From Paenirhizobium naphthalenivorans (GTDB taxonomy: Bacteria; Pseudomonadota; Alphaproteobacteria; Rhizobiales; Rhizobiaceae): a stretch of DNA of 64,000 nt. A program made the translations under genes and the position numbers. Under the pieces are notes generated by a model that did no database searches, was not told where the DNA came from, and worked only from the letters and a program-made list of their open reading frames with translations. The DNA is taken from positions 94,565-158,564 of the forward strand of contig NZ_BJZP01000009.1 of NCBI RefSeq assembly GCF_007992095.1. The letters run 5' to 3'. Positions 29,324 to 38,150 of the stretch are shown in pieces. How positions within the stretch are numbered: the first letter of the stretch is position 1; each line of letters opens with the position of its first letter.

Positions 29324-30031
29324 ATGGACAAGACAATCGCAAGCGCGGCCGAAGCCGTCGCCGACATCGGCGATGGCGCGGTCGTGATGATCGGCGGCTT
29401 TGGCGGCTCCGGCGCCCCGATCGAGCTGATCCACGCCCTGATCGATAAGGGCCCCAAGGGGCTTACGGTGATCAACAACAATGCCGGCAATGGCCGTATC
29501 GGTATTGCTGCCATGATTGACGCCGGCATGGTCAGGAAGATGATCTGTTCCTTTCCGCGCTCATCCGATCCGCGCGCCTTCACCGACAGATATCTGGCCG
29601 GCGAGATTGAGCTGGAACTCGTGCCCCAGGGAACGCTCGCCGAGCGCATCCGGGCTGGCGGCGCCGGTATCCCGGCTTTCTATACGCCCACGGCTTATGG
29701 CACCGAGCTCGCTGAAGGCAAAGTGATCGCCGAATTCGATGGCCGTCCCTACGTGCAGGAGCGCTGGCTGAAGGCCGACTTCGCCATCGTCAAGGGCCAT
29801 CTCGGCGATACGCACGGTAACCTGACCTACAACAAGGCTGCCCGTAATTTTAATCCGCTGATGTGCATGGCGGCTGCAAAGACCATCGCCCAGGTGTCGA
29901 GGCTCGTACCCGCTGGCGGCATCGATCCAGAGCATGTGATCACGCCGGGCATCTTCGTGAACTCCGTCGTGGAAATTGCAAACCCGCAGCAGGAAGAAGA
30001 GCTCATCCGAGCCGGAGTGGCCTACGTATGA
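29324..30031 (+). CDS. pcaI: 3-oxoadipate CoA-transferase subunit A
   Basis: With PcaJ it moves CoA from succinyl-CoA to beta-ketoadipate. The 235 residues show the glycine-rich oxyanion segment GGFGGSGAPIELIHAL, followed by TVINNNAGNG and the late GGIDPEHVITPGIFV. ATG 29324 begins MDKTIASAAEAV as in relatives. The stop overlaps pcaJ by four bases. Confidence 0.95.
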   Translation: MDKTIASAAEAVADIGDGAVVMIGGFGGSGAPIELIHALIDKGPKGLTVINNNAGNGRIGIAAMIDAGMVRKMICSFPRSSDPRAFTDRYLAGEIELELVPQGTLAERIRAGGAGIPAFYTPTAYGTELAEGKVIAEFDGRPYVQERWLKADFAIVKGHLGDTHGNLTYNKAARNFNPLMCMAAAKTIAQVSRLVPAGGIDPEHVITPGIFVNSVVEIANPQQEEELIRAGVAYV

Positions 30032-30717
30032 CCGTCGATACGCGCGAAGACATCAAGCTTTCCAACGCCCAGATCGCCTGGCGCGCCGCTCAGGACATCG
30101 CCGACGGCGCCTATGTGAACCTCGGCATCGGCTTTCCGGAAATGGTCGCCCGCTACCAGCCTCCGGGCCGGCAGGCAATCTTTCACACCGAGAACGGCAT
30201 CCTCAATTTCGGCGAGGCGCCGCCGGAAGGCGAAGAGGACTGGGACCTCATCAACGCCGGCAAGAAGGCCGTGACCCTGAAGCCCGGCGCCTCCTTCTTT
30301 CATCATGCCGACAGCTTTGCCATGGTCCGAGGCGGTCACCTCGACGTGGCTATTCTCGGCGCCTATCAGGTCGCGCAGAACGGTGATCTGGCCAATTGGC
30401 GAGTCGGTTCCAAGGGTGTGCCGGCCGTCGGCGGTGCGATGGACCTTGTCCATGGCGCCAAGCAGGTCTTTGTCATCACCGAGCATGTCACCAAGAAAGG
30501 TGAGCCCAAGCTCGTTGAAAAATGTGCTTTCCCGCTGACTGGTGTCGGCTGTATTACGCGCGTCTACACGAGCCACGCCGTCATAGATATTGTTGATGGC
30601 CGTTTCGTAGTGCGCGAGAAGCTTGCCGAAATGTCGATGGAGGAACTCCAGGCGATGACCGGCGCTCCCTTGCATGTGGACGGCCCGGTCGCCGATCTCG
30701 TGGTCCCTGAACTTTGA
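30028..30717 (+). CDS. pcaJ: 3-oxoadipate CoA-transferase subunit B
   Basis: The 229-residue catalytic subunit. The active glutamate is E55 in HTENGILNFG. The family segments NLGIGFPEMVA, HHADSFAMVRGGHLD and GAMDLVHGAKQV are present. ATG 30028 lies inside the pcaI stop (ATGA), so the pair is coupled; the in-frame reading from 29863 overlaps pcaI and is not real. Confidence 0.95.
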   Translation: MTVDTREDIKLSNAQIAWRAAQDIADGAYVNLGIGFPEMVARYQPPGRQAIFHTENGILNFGEAPPEGEEDWDLINAGKKAVTLKPGASFFHHADSFAMVRGGHLDVAILGAYQVAQNGDLANWRVGSKGVPAVGGAMDLVHGAKQVFVITEHVTKKGEPKLVEKCAFPLTGVGCITRVYTSHAVIDIVDGRFVVREKLAEMSMEELQAMTGAPLHVDGPVADLVVPEL

Positions 30718-30728
30718 GGAAGACAGAA

Positions 30729-31934
30729 ATGACCGAAGCTTTCATTTGCGACTATGTCCGCACCCCGATCGGTCGTTTCGGCGGTTCGTTATCTTCGGTG
30801 CGTGCCGACGATCTCGGCGCCATTCCGCTGAAGGCGCTGATGGCCAGGCATGCCGGACTCGATTTCGAGGCGGTGGAAGACGTAATCTTCGGCTGCGCCA
30901 ACCAGGCGGGCGAGGATAATCGCAACGTCGCCCGCATGTCGCTACTCCTGGCCGGCTTGCCGGTCAGCGTCACGGGCACGACGATCAATCGTCTGTGCGG
31001 CTCTGGTATGGATGCCATCATCAGCGCCGCCCGCTCGGTGAAGTCGGGCGAGGCCGAGCTGATGATCGCCGGCGGCGTCGAAAGCATGTCGCGTGCGCCC
31101 TTCGTCATGCCGAAGGCCGAGACAGCCTTTTCCCGCCATGCCGAGATCTACGATACGACGATCGGTTGGCGCTTCGTCAACCCGTTGATGAAGAAGCAGT
31201 ACGGCGTCGACAGCATGCCGGAGACCGGCGAAAATGTTGCCGAGGATTACCGCATCAGCCGCGAGGACCAGGACGCCTTCGCCGTCCGTTCGCAGGCCAA
31301 GGCTGCGGCTGCGCAGGAAAACGGACGTCTCGCCAGGGAAATCACCCCGGTGACAATCCCGCAGCGTAAGGGCGATCCGCTCGTCGTCGATCGGGATGAG
31401 CACCCGCGTGCCACGACCATGGAGATCCTGGCCAAGCTGGGCACACCCTTCAAAAAGGAAGGTGGTACTGTGACGGCCGGTAATGCTTCCGGCGTCAACG
31501 ATGGCGCGGCGGCCCTTATTGTCGCCTCGGAAGCAGCGGCGAGGAAGCATGGCCTGACGCCGATCGCTCGCATTCTCGGCGGCGCGACCGCCGGCGTTGC
31601 GCCGCGCGTCATGGGTATCGGTCCAGCGCCCGCTTCGCAAAAGCTGATGGCCCGCCTCGGCATGACGCAGGATCAGTTCGACGTCATCGAGCTGAATGAA
31701 GCCTTCGCCTCCCAAGGTCTTGCCACGCTGCGCACGCTCGGCATTGCCGACGACGACCCGCGCGTCAACCGCAACGGTGGCGCAATCGCTCTCGGTCACC
31801 CGCTCGGCATGTCCGGTGCCCGCATCACCGGCACGGCGGCCCTGGAGTTGTCCCTGACGGGCGGGCGTTATTCGCTGTCGACCATGTGTATCGGTGTCGG
31901 GCAGGGCATTGCCATCGCACTGGAGCGTGTCTGA
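30729..31934 (+). CDS. pcaF: Beta-ketoadipyl-CoA thiolase
   Basis: Cleaves beta-ketoadipyl-CoA to succinyl-CoA and acetyl-CoA, the last step of the pathway. The 401 residues have the nucleophilic C90 in NRLCGSGMDA, ELNEAFASQ, the histidine in GGAIALGHPLGMSGAR and the C-terminal cysteine in TMCIGVGQG. I chose ATG 30729 (MTEAFICDYVRTP), preceded by GAGGAAG; a GTG/ATG reading from 30714 overlaps pcaJ. Confidence 0.95.
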   Translation: MTEAFICDYVRTPIGRFGGSLSSVRADDLGAIPLKALMARHAGLDFEAVEDVIFGCANQAGEDNRNVARMSLLLAGLPVSVTGTTINRLCGSGMDAIISAARSVKSGEAELMIAGGVESMSRAPFVMPKAETAFSRHAEIYDTTIGWRFVNPLMKKQYGVDSMPETGENVAEDYRISREDQDAFAVRSQAKAAAAQENGRLAREITPVTIPQRKGDPLVVDRDEHPRATTMEILAKLGTPFKKEGGTVTAGNASGVNDGAAALIVASEAAARKHGLTPIARILGGATAGVAPRVMGIGPAPASQKLMARLGMTQDQFDVIELNEAFASQGLATLRTLGIADDDPRVNRNGGAIALGHPLGMSGARITGTAALELSLTGGRYSLSTMCIGVGQGIAIALERV

Positions 31935-31937
31935 GTG

Positions 31938-32996
31938 ATGGCGTTGACGGCTCTGCCTTACCATGCCCGCCTGCTCGGCGATGCCGACATCGCCGACATG
32001 CTCGGGGAAAAGGCGGATCTTGCAGCGATGATCCGCTTCGAGGTCGCGCTTGCGCGTGCCGAAGCTGTTTGTGGGTTGATCGACAAGGCCCATGCCGCGA
32101 CCATCGCTGCCCGCCTTGACGGCTTTCAGCCGGATATGGCGCGTCTCACCCAGGCAACCTTGCGCGACGGTGTCCCGGTTCCAGAGCTGGTCACACAGAT
32201 GCGTGAGGCGATTGGCGGCAAAGCGGCGGCGGCTGTCCACTTCGGCGCCACGACCCAAGATGTGATTGACACCGCCCTGGCGCTGAAGCTGAAGCCTGTA
32301 CTTGGCTTGCTTGCTCAGCGCTTGGAGACTGTTGACGATCTTCTCAGCAGTCTGATCCAGCGCTTCGGGAGCCGTCCGTTGATGGCTCGTTCGCGTATGC
32401 AGGCTGCCATCATGATCTCCGTCGCTGACCGCGTCGCGGTCTGGCGCAAGGCCTTGGCGCAGCTTGCTTCAGTGCTTCCGGGCGTTGCCGATCGGCTGTT
32501 GATTCTGTCGCTTGCCGGCGCCGCCGGCACGGCCGACAAATTTGGCGACAGGATCGGTCCTGTACGGGTAGCGATGGCGACCGAACTCGGCCTTACCGCG
32601 CCGGCCTATGTGCCCCATACGGATCGGGACCGGATCGCAGAATTCGCGTCCTTCCTGTCGCGGCTAACCGGTGCTCTGGGTAAGGTCGGCATCGATGTCG
32701 CTCTTATGGCCCAGAACGGTATTGACCAGATCGAGCTTTCGGGCGCTGGCGGATCTTCTGCCATGCCGCACAAGCGCAACCCTGTTCTCGCGGAAATTCT
32801 GGTGACGCTGGCTCGCTTCAATGCCTCGCAGGTAGCCGGTATCCATCAGGCTTTGATCCACGAGCAGGAACGCTCTGGAAGCGCCTGGACGCTCGAATGG
32901 CTGATCCTGCCGCAGATGATCGAAGCTGGCGGTACGGCTCTCTCGCATGCCGTCGCGCTGCTTCAGTCGATCGAACGCATCGGCGAGGCGGGCTGA
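31938..32996 (+). CDS. pcaB: 3-carboxy-cis,cis-muconate cycloisomerase
   Basis: Fumarase/aspartase-superfamily enzyme (352 residues) that lactonises beta-carboxymuconate, the step between PcaHG and PcaC. The family signature GSSAMPHKRNPV is present, as are the early HFGATTQDVIDT and the active-site loop. ATG 31938 is used; GTG 31935 is also possible and has better Shine-Dalgarno spacing (GGAG at 31922). Here it is last in the block, after pcaF, and not beside pcaG. It ends three bases from convergent phnN. Confidence 0.94.
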   Translation: MALTALPYHARLLGDADIADMLGEKADLAAMIRFEVALARAEAVCGLIDKAHAATIAARLDGFQPDMARLTQATLRDGVPVPELVTQMREAIGGKAAAAVHFGATTQDVIDTALALKLKPVLGLLAQRLETVDDLLSSLIQRFGSRPLMARSRMQAAIMISVADRVAVWRKALAQLASVLPGVADRLLILSLAGAAGTADKFGDRIGPVRVAMATELGLTAPAYVPHTDRDRIAEFASFLSRLTGALGKVGIDVALMAQNGIDQIELSGAGGSSAMPHKRNPVLAEILVTLARFNASQVAGIHQALIHEQERSGSAWTLEWLILPQMIEAGGTALSHAVALLQSIERIGEAG

Positions 32997-32998
32997 CG

Positions 32999-33607
32999 TC
33001 AGGTTTCAGCCTGCGAACGCCCTGCCAGTACGCGCTCGAGTATCGAAATCAGCTTGGCTCCGGCCTCGGCCAGCACTCCGCTGTTATCGATCGTGACGAC
33101 ATCATAATTGCCCTCGATCGTCAGCGAACTGCGGTTCAGTCGATGGAGGATTTCGTCCCGGGTTTCACGACCGCGAGCGACCAGCCGTCCCGCGAGAACT
33201 TCCGGCGAGGCTGTGACGTTGATGATCAGCAGCGGCGAAAAGGCTTGCGCCCAGCGCGGCAGCGCCGAGCGCGAGCCGTTGGCAATCACCATATGGCCAA
33301 GAGCCAGCTTCTCGTGCACCGATGCGGGAATGCCGTAGCGAAGCCCATGGGCATCCCAGTCTACCGCGAAGGCGCCCTGCGCGCGCATTGCCTCGAACTC
33401 GGGCGATGAGACGCAGATGTGCTTCTCCCCACCCGCGTCCTCAGGCCGGGTGATAACCCGCTGAACGAAATGAACATCCGGCCGCCCGGCGAAATGTGCC
33501 ATGGCTATGGCAAGCAGGCTGTCCTTGCCGGCGCCGCTCGGGCCGACCACGGCAACCATGGTGCCGGTGGAAACCTTGTCTCGCACTATGCCAGAATGGC
33601 TGTTCAT
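32999..33607 (-). CDS. phnN: Ribose 1,5-bisphosphate phosphokinase PhnN
   Basis: Makes PRPP from ribose 1,5-bisphosphate with ATP, closing the C-P lyase route. The 202-residue protein has the guanylate-kinase-like fold with Walker [11 protein letters not shown] (21-30), VQRVITRPEDAGGEKH and the late GRETRDEILHRLNRS. The start overlaps the phnM stop by one base. It is last in the minus-strand phosphonate operon. Confidence 0.94.
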   Translation of the reverse strand: MNSHSGIVRDKVSTGTMVAVVGPSGAGKDSLLAIAMAHFAGRPDVHFVQRVITRPEDAGGEKHICVSSPEFEAMRAQGAFAVDWDAHGLRYGIPASVHEKLALGHMVIANGSRSALPRWAQAFSPLLIINVTASPEVLAGRLVARGRETRDEILHRLNRSSLTIEGNYDVVTIDNSGVLAEAGAKLISILERVLAGRSQAET

Positions 33608-34746
33608 TAGGTGACCCTGCGGCCTTCCCGCCAGACTGAGCGCACCACCGGAACGCCTTCGTCCCGCCGCACGCGGACCAGGTCCGCGCGTAGGCCCGGA
33701 GCGATCCGGCCCCGATCATCGAGGCCAACGGTACGGGCTGGCGTCGAGGTGACCATGGCGAGTGCCTGCGGCAGGCTGATTTCGTCGCAGTCGTCCGCCA
33801 GCACGAAGGGCGCATGCAGTAGGCTGAGTGGTACATAGTCGGACGAAAGGACGTCGAGTACACCGAGGCCGGCAAGATCACGAGCGGCAATATTGCCGGA
33901 ATGCGACTTGCCGCGCACCACGTTCGGCGCACCCATCAGCACGCTCATGCCGGCCTTGTGTGAGGCCTCGGCGGCCTCGAGGCTGGTCGGAAATTCTGCA
34001 AGCCGCACGCCATAGCCTTTGGCTTCCTCGACATGGTCGAGCGTGGCGTCATCATGGCTCGCCATCGTGATGCCGCGCGCGGCGCAGGCCTTCGCCAGCG
34101 CATCGCGATGTGGGCCGGCATATTGCGCGGAGGATTCCTGTCGGCGGGCGACGAAGTGGGCGAAGGCATCGTCTGACAGCCCGCGCTTGGTCTTGTAGTA
34201 GAGTGTGTATTGCTCCATCGTCTGGAACTGCCGCTGGCCCGGGGCATGGTCCATCAGCGAGACGAGGCGCACATAGGGATCAGTCTCGAAATCCGAAAAG
34301 TGGTCGAGGACATCGGCGGAGGAGACCTCGCAGCGCAGGTGGATGAGGTGTTCGGCCCGCAGACGATCCTCGCGCTCGGCGGCCTGGATGGCATCGGCCA
34401 TCTCGCGCATTTCGCCCTTGGAGAAGCCGCCTTCCTCGTCTGACCCCATGCGCAGGCAGTCGAATACCGTGGTGATGCCGGCTGTCGCCACCTGGGCGTC
34501 GTGCGCCTGGATCGCCGAAGTTTTATGCCAGCGCACGCCGGGTCGGGGTGAATAATGCGATTCGAGGTGGTCAGTGTGCAACTCGATCAGCCCGGCGATC
34601 AGATAATCGCCGCCGAAATCCTCGCCGGAGCGCATCGGACCTTCCGAAATGTCGGCGATACGGCCGTCGCGGATTTGGACGGCGCCTTCGATAACCCGGT
34701 CCTCCAGAACGATACGGGCATTGGAGATAATGGTCTCGGCAGACAT
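33607..34746 (-). CDS. phnM: Alpha-D-ribose 1-methylphosphonate 5-triphosphate diphosphatase
   Basis: Amidohydrolase-superfamily enzyme of 379 residues that removes pyrophosphate from the ribose triphosphate phosphonate intermediate, giving the substrate of PhnJ. The metal motif is GLIELHTDHLESH, followed by FDCLRMGSDEE, ASHDDATLDHV and LSSDYVPLSLL. The start is ATG 34746 (MSAETIISNARIV). The DUF1045 gene immediately upstream overlaps only if the longer start is used. Confidence 0.95.
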   Translation of the reverse strand: MSAETIISNARIVLEDRVIEGAVQIRDGRIADISEGPMRSGEDFGGDYLIAGLIELHTDHLESHYSPRPGVRWHKTSAIQAHDAQVATAGITTVFDCLRMGSDEEGGFSKGEMREMADAIQAAEREDRLRAEHLIHLRCEVSSADVLDHFSDFETDPYVRLVSLMDHAPGQRQFQTMEQYTLYYKTKRGLSDDAFAHFVARRQESSAQYAGPHRDALAKACAARGITMASHDDATLDHVEEAKGYGVRLAEFPTSLEAAEASHKAGMSVLMGAPNVVRGKSHSGNIAARDLAGLGVLDVLSSDYVPLSLLHAPFVLADDCDEISLPQALAMVTSTPARTVGLDDRGRIAPGLRADLVRVRRDEGVPVVRSVWREGRRVT

Positions 34747-34765
34747 GCGATAAACTTTCAAGGGT

Positions 34766-35455
34766 TCAGGCGCCTGCAAGCGGCTGCCATGTGTGGACGG
34801 TGAAGGGTGCGCCGCGCTCCTGCTCGACGAAGAGTGCGAGGCCGGAGACGTGCAGTGGCTTGCCAGTGAAGGGGGAAAAGCGGGCCTTGGCCAATTGACG
34901 CATAACGTCGGCCTTGGCCGGTTCGACCGGGCCGCTCAGCGTCATGTGAAAGCGAAATTCCTCCATGACATAAGGGTAGCCCCAGCGCATGAGATAAGTG
35001 CGTTGCGCCTCACTCAGTCGCTCTGGCTTGCGCCGGGCAATGTCGGCTTCGGAAAGTGGAGCGCGAAAGGGCTCGAACGTTTCGACCACACAGGTGGCGA
35101 AATCTTGAAGTGTCTGGCAGGGCTCGGCCGGCACCAGTGCGAAGAAGGGCCCGATCTCACCGACCGTGATCGCGGGAATGTCGAAGGCCGGTTGTTCAGC
35201 GCAAAAGGCGGAAAAACGCTGCATCAGTTCGAGCTCGGTCTTACCCTCGGCGAGCGCGAACGGTGCCTTGAGCGTCGCATGAAAGCCGTATCGTCGTGGG
35301 TCGGCGGTGAGTGCGGCGAAGTCCTCCGCCGGGAAAGCCCCGTCTGGGCCTCCGGTGTAGCGCTCTTCCGTAAAGGCGTCGCGGCCAAGCCAAGCGGATG
35401 CGGTCCGGGTCAGTGGATCGTTGGCGGGCGGTGTGAAATAGAGCGCATAGCGCAA
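34766..35455 (-). CDS. DUF1045 family protein, putative 2H phosphoesterase of phosphonate metabolism
   Basis: A 229-residue protein found with C-P lyase genes in many bacteria. Two short motifs, HATL (in GFHATLKAPF) and HMTL (in RFHMTLSGPV), about 110 residues apart match the paired H-x-T/S motifs of 2H phosphoesterases, which act on cyclic or 2',3'-type phosphodiesters. No phnP is present in this window, so this enzyme could open the cyclic ribose phosphate made by PhnJ; that is inference. The TTG at 35455 is chosen because AAGGAAA lies just upstream and it gives the family-like start MRYALYFTPP. Confidence 0.88.
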   Translation of the reverse strand: MRYALYFTPPANDPLTRTASAWLGRDAFTEERYTGGPDGAFPAEDFAALTADPRRYGFHATLKAPFALAEGKTELELMQRFSAFCAEQPAFDIPAITVGEIGPFFALVPAEPCQTLQDFATCVVETFEPFRAPLSEADIARRKPERLSEAQRTYLMRWGYPYVMEEFRFHMTLSGPVEPAKADVMRQLAKARFSPFTGKPLHVSGLALFVEQERGAPFTVHTWQPLAGA

Positions 35456-35579
35456 GGCAGGTTTCCTTGGTGTCGATTCTCCACCCCACAATGACGGGAT
35501 GGTGGGTCAAACTGCAAGTCGGTGTCGCTAGCCGATCAGCATGACAGATTGATGATGCAGCTGGGAGAAGGTGTGGAAT

Positions 35580-37076
35580 TCAGTGCTTGTTTCCCATCAG
35601 TCGTGAGCGCAGGGCATTGGATATGCCGTCGAAAATGAAGACGACAATCAGGATCAGCACGACCATATAGGCGACGTTCTCCCAGTCGGCATTGGTTCGC
35701 ATTGCTTCCCATAGTTTCAGGCCGATGCCCCCGGCGCCAACAGCGCCGATTATGGTCGCGGAGCGCGTGTTCGATTCCCAGAAATACAATGCCTGCGATG
35801 CAAAGACCGGCAGGACTTGGGGCAGCACGCCGAACCGCTGGACGGCGATGGTTTGCGCACCAACCGATTTCACACCCTCGCGCTGTTTGTCATCGATGTT
35901 TTCGAGCGCCTCTGCGTAGAGCTTTCCCAGTGTGCCCGTGTCGGTGAAAAAGATCGCCGAAATGCCGGCCAGCGGCCCGGGGCCGAAGGCGCGGGTGAAG
36001 AACAGGGCCCAGATGAACATGTCGACAGAGCGCTGGAAATCGAAGAAGCGCTTGATGAGCTGGTTGACCGGCCTGTTCCGGGTGATGTTGCGCGCCGCAA
36101 TGAAGGAAAGCGGGAAGGCCACGATCATCGCGAACAGTGTGCCGACGAAGGCCATGACGATGGTCTGGAGCAACTTCGTCCATACGTCCAGATGCTGCCA
36201 GGACGGATTGTATAGGATATTGTCCAACGCCAGCATGAGATTGCTTCTGGCCGGATCGAGTCGCGGCCCGACAGTGATCAGTCCCACCACCTTTGTGAAT
36301 GACATGCCGAAGAACGGAGAATCGATGTCGAAGAAGAAGTTCTCCCAGCCGAGGAAGCGCTTGTGGACCTTCACGACATCGTCGCGGACTTCCGCCCAGC
36401 CGGAAAATCCGAAGGCGAGCACGATCTTCTCGCCGGGCTGACGCTGGGTTGCCCAATCCGGCAGGTCGCGATCGGCGGTCACGCCATCATTACGGCTCAG
36501 GGATATGCCGAGTTTGTCAGCGCCCCGATAGACCTCGACCGCCTTTCCTGAAATGTCGATGCGGTCGGTGGAGTTCATGGCCACAACGGCATGGGTCACG
36601 ACTTCCTCTGTACGGGTTTGCGTCCGTGCCTGCGTCGCTTCTTCCTGGGTGCCGGAATTGCTCGGGGCGACGAAACTGAATGAGGATTTCGGCTGCGTTG
36701 GCGTTTGCGATGTGGTCCCGGGGATTTCAATGGTGCGGGTTACCGTTTCCCGGTTCGCCGAGAGCCAGTCCGGATTGGGGTTGGGGCCCAGAGGATCGTA
36801 GCGCGGATAGCTGATCTGCATTGTGCCATCTCTGGCGATCTCGATATCGGGACGCACCTCATAGGAAATCCAGTCTGCCAGATAGGTGCCCGCGATCGGC
36901 CAGTTTGCCGATCCGAGAACCTGCCCGATCGCGAAAAACCACCAGCAAAAAACCAGGTAGAGAACGGTTGCGCCACCAATCAGGGGAAAGCGGAAACGCA
37001 TCCAGAAGGATGGCTGAAGCAGGTGCGGGTGGCGAGCGGCAACGGCGGCCAGCTCAGCGGTTGTCAGTGTGTTCAT
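35580..37076 (-). CDS. phnE: Phosphonate ABC transporter permease, long form with periplasmic insert
   Basis: Inner-membrane permease of 498 residues, well above the usual 260-290. One helix lies near 32-52. A long hydrophilic stretch follows, about 60-260 and rich in Thr/Gln near 125-160, and is probably periplasmic. Then comes a standard PhnE permease domain with GAQTIAVQRFGVLPQVLPVF and SATIIGAVGAGGIG. Long second permeases of this kind occur in other alphaproteobacterial phn operons. It lies nine bases after the first phnE and forms the channel with it. Confidence 0.92.
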   Translation of the reverse strand: MNTLTTAELAAVAARHPHLLQPSFWMRFRFPLIGGATVLYLVFCWWFFAIGQVLGSANWPIAGTYLADWISYEVRPDIEIARDGTMQISYPRYDPLGPNPNPDWLSANRETVTRTIEIPGTTSQTPTQPKSSFSFVAPSNSGTQEEATQARTQTRTEEVVTHAVVAMNSTDRIDISGKAVEVYRGADKLGISLSRNDGVTADRDLPDWATQRQPGEKIVLAFGFSGWAEVRDDVVKVHKRFLGWENFFFDIDSPFFGMSFTKVVGLITVGPRLDPARSNLMLALDNILYNPSWQHLDVWTKLLQTIVMAFVGTLFAMIVAFPLSFIAARNITRNRPVNQLIKRFFDFQRSVDMFIWALFFTRAFGPGPLAGISAIFFTDTGTLGKLYAEALENIDDKQREGVKSVGAQTIAVQRFGVLPQVLPVFASQALYFWESNTRSATIIGAVGAGGIGLKLWEAMRTNADWENVAYMVVLILIVVFIFDGISNALRSRLMGNKH

Positions 37077-37085
37077 GGCAGACTC

Positions 37086-38045
37086 CTACGTCACGGCCTG
37101 GAAAGCCTGGTCGCCGACGAACCTGCGTCGCAGCCATGCGGATAGATTGTCGACGGCGATGATCGTTAGGAACAGCAGCAGCACGATAGCCAGCGTCTTG
37201 GCCTCGTGCCCACGGCTGATAGAAAGCCGCAGTTGCTCGCCGATGCCGCCACCGCCGACAGCGCCGATGATGGTCGAGGCGCGCACGTTGATTTCGAGGC
37301 GCAGCAGAAAATAGCTGATGAAATTTGGCATGACCTGTGGGACCATGCCGAACCAGGCCCGCTCGACCCAATTGGCGCCGACGGCTTTCAATCCCTCGTC
37401 GGGCTTCATGTCGGCGTTCTCGATCACCTCGAAGAACAGCTTGCCGAGTGCGCCGATTGTGTGAATCGAAACCGCGATGATCGCCGGGATCGGGCCCAAT
37501 GACAGGATAGCAAGGAAGAAACCGGCCAGTACGATTTCCGGGAACGCGCGCAGGATCTCCATGAAACGTCGGGCGCTACCGCGGATCCACACGTTCTGCG
37601 TCATGTTCCTTGCCGCGAAAAAGGAGAGGATGAAGCCAAAGAACGAGCCGATGATGGTCGAGAGCAGCGCGATGTTGAGCGTCTCGGTCATCTTGTAGAA
37701 ATATTCCGGAACGTAGAGCGTCTCGGTGATGTAGTAACGGCCTTCCGGATAATCGTATTGCAGGCTGCCGTCGAAATAAGGGGATGGCAGGTCGAAGAGG
37801 GCGCGCCACACTTCGATTGGATCACGCGGTATCAGGTCGCCGACGAAGTCGAAGAGATGGGGCAACCGATCGAGAAACTTGCCGGAATTCGTCTCGTTGG
37901 CGAACCATAGCGATCCGCAAAGGGCGAAGGCCAGAACCGCGAGAGAAATGGTGGTGTAGAAGCGCCGGCCACGGGCGAGTTCACGCCAGTGGTTCTCTAT
38001 GAGGGCGCCCTTTTCACTCAGCTTGGGCAGGGTGGTCGAACTCAT
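37086..38045 (-). CDS. phnE: Phosphonate ABC transporter permease
   Basis: A 319-residue permease with about six helices and the conserved coupling segment EGLKAVGANWVERAWFG, followed by RASTIIGAVGGGGIG. The start is ATG 38045 (MSSTTLPKL); ATG 38096 is less likely because it runs into the hairpin after phnD. It pairs with the longer permease just downstream. A stem-loop lies between it and phnD. Confidence 0.93.
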   Translation of the reverse strand: MSSTTLPKLSEKGALIENHWRELARGRRFYTTISLAVLAFALCGSLWFANETNSGKFLDRLPHLFDFVGDLIPRDPIEVWRALFDLPSPYFDGSLQYDYPEGRYYITETLYVPEYFYKMTETLNIALLSTIIGSFFGFILSFFAARNMTQNVWIRGSARRFMEILRAFPEIVLAGFFLAILSLGPIPAIIAVSIHTIGALGKLFFEVIENADMKPDEGLKAVGANWVERAWFGMVPQVMPNFISYFLLRLEINVRASTIIGAVGGGGIGEQLRLSISRGHEAKTLAIVLLLFLTIIAVDNLSAWLRRRFVGDQAFQAVT

Positions 38046-38102
38046 GGCAGGGGGCCGCCTTCTGGCATCTCGCGCGGTCGAGGACTGCGATGTCAAAGTA
38101 AA

Positions 38103-38130
38103 CCGGCGGACACTGCAAAGCGTCCGCCGG
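38103..38130 (-). repeat. Stem-loop between phnD and phnE
   Basis: CCGGCGGAC (38103-38111) and GTCCGCCGG (38122-38130) are perfectly complementary around a ten-base loop. On the transcript strand it is followed by TTTACTTTG, a weak T-run. Hairpins in this position often protect the binding-protein mRNA or cause partial termination. Confidence 0.6.
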
Positions 38131-38150
38131 CTCGGGATAATCAGGGCTGG

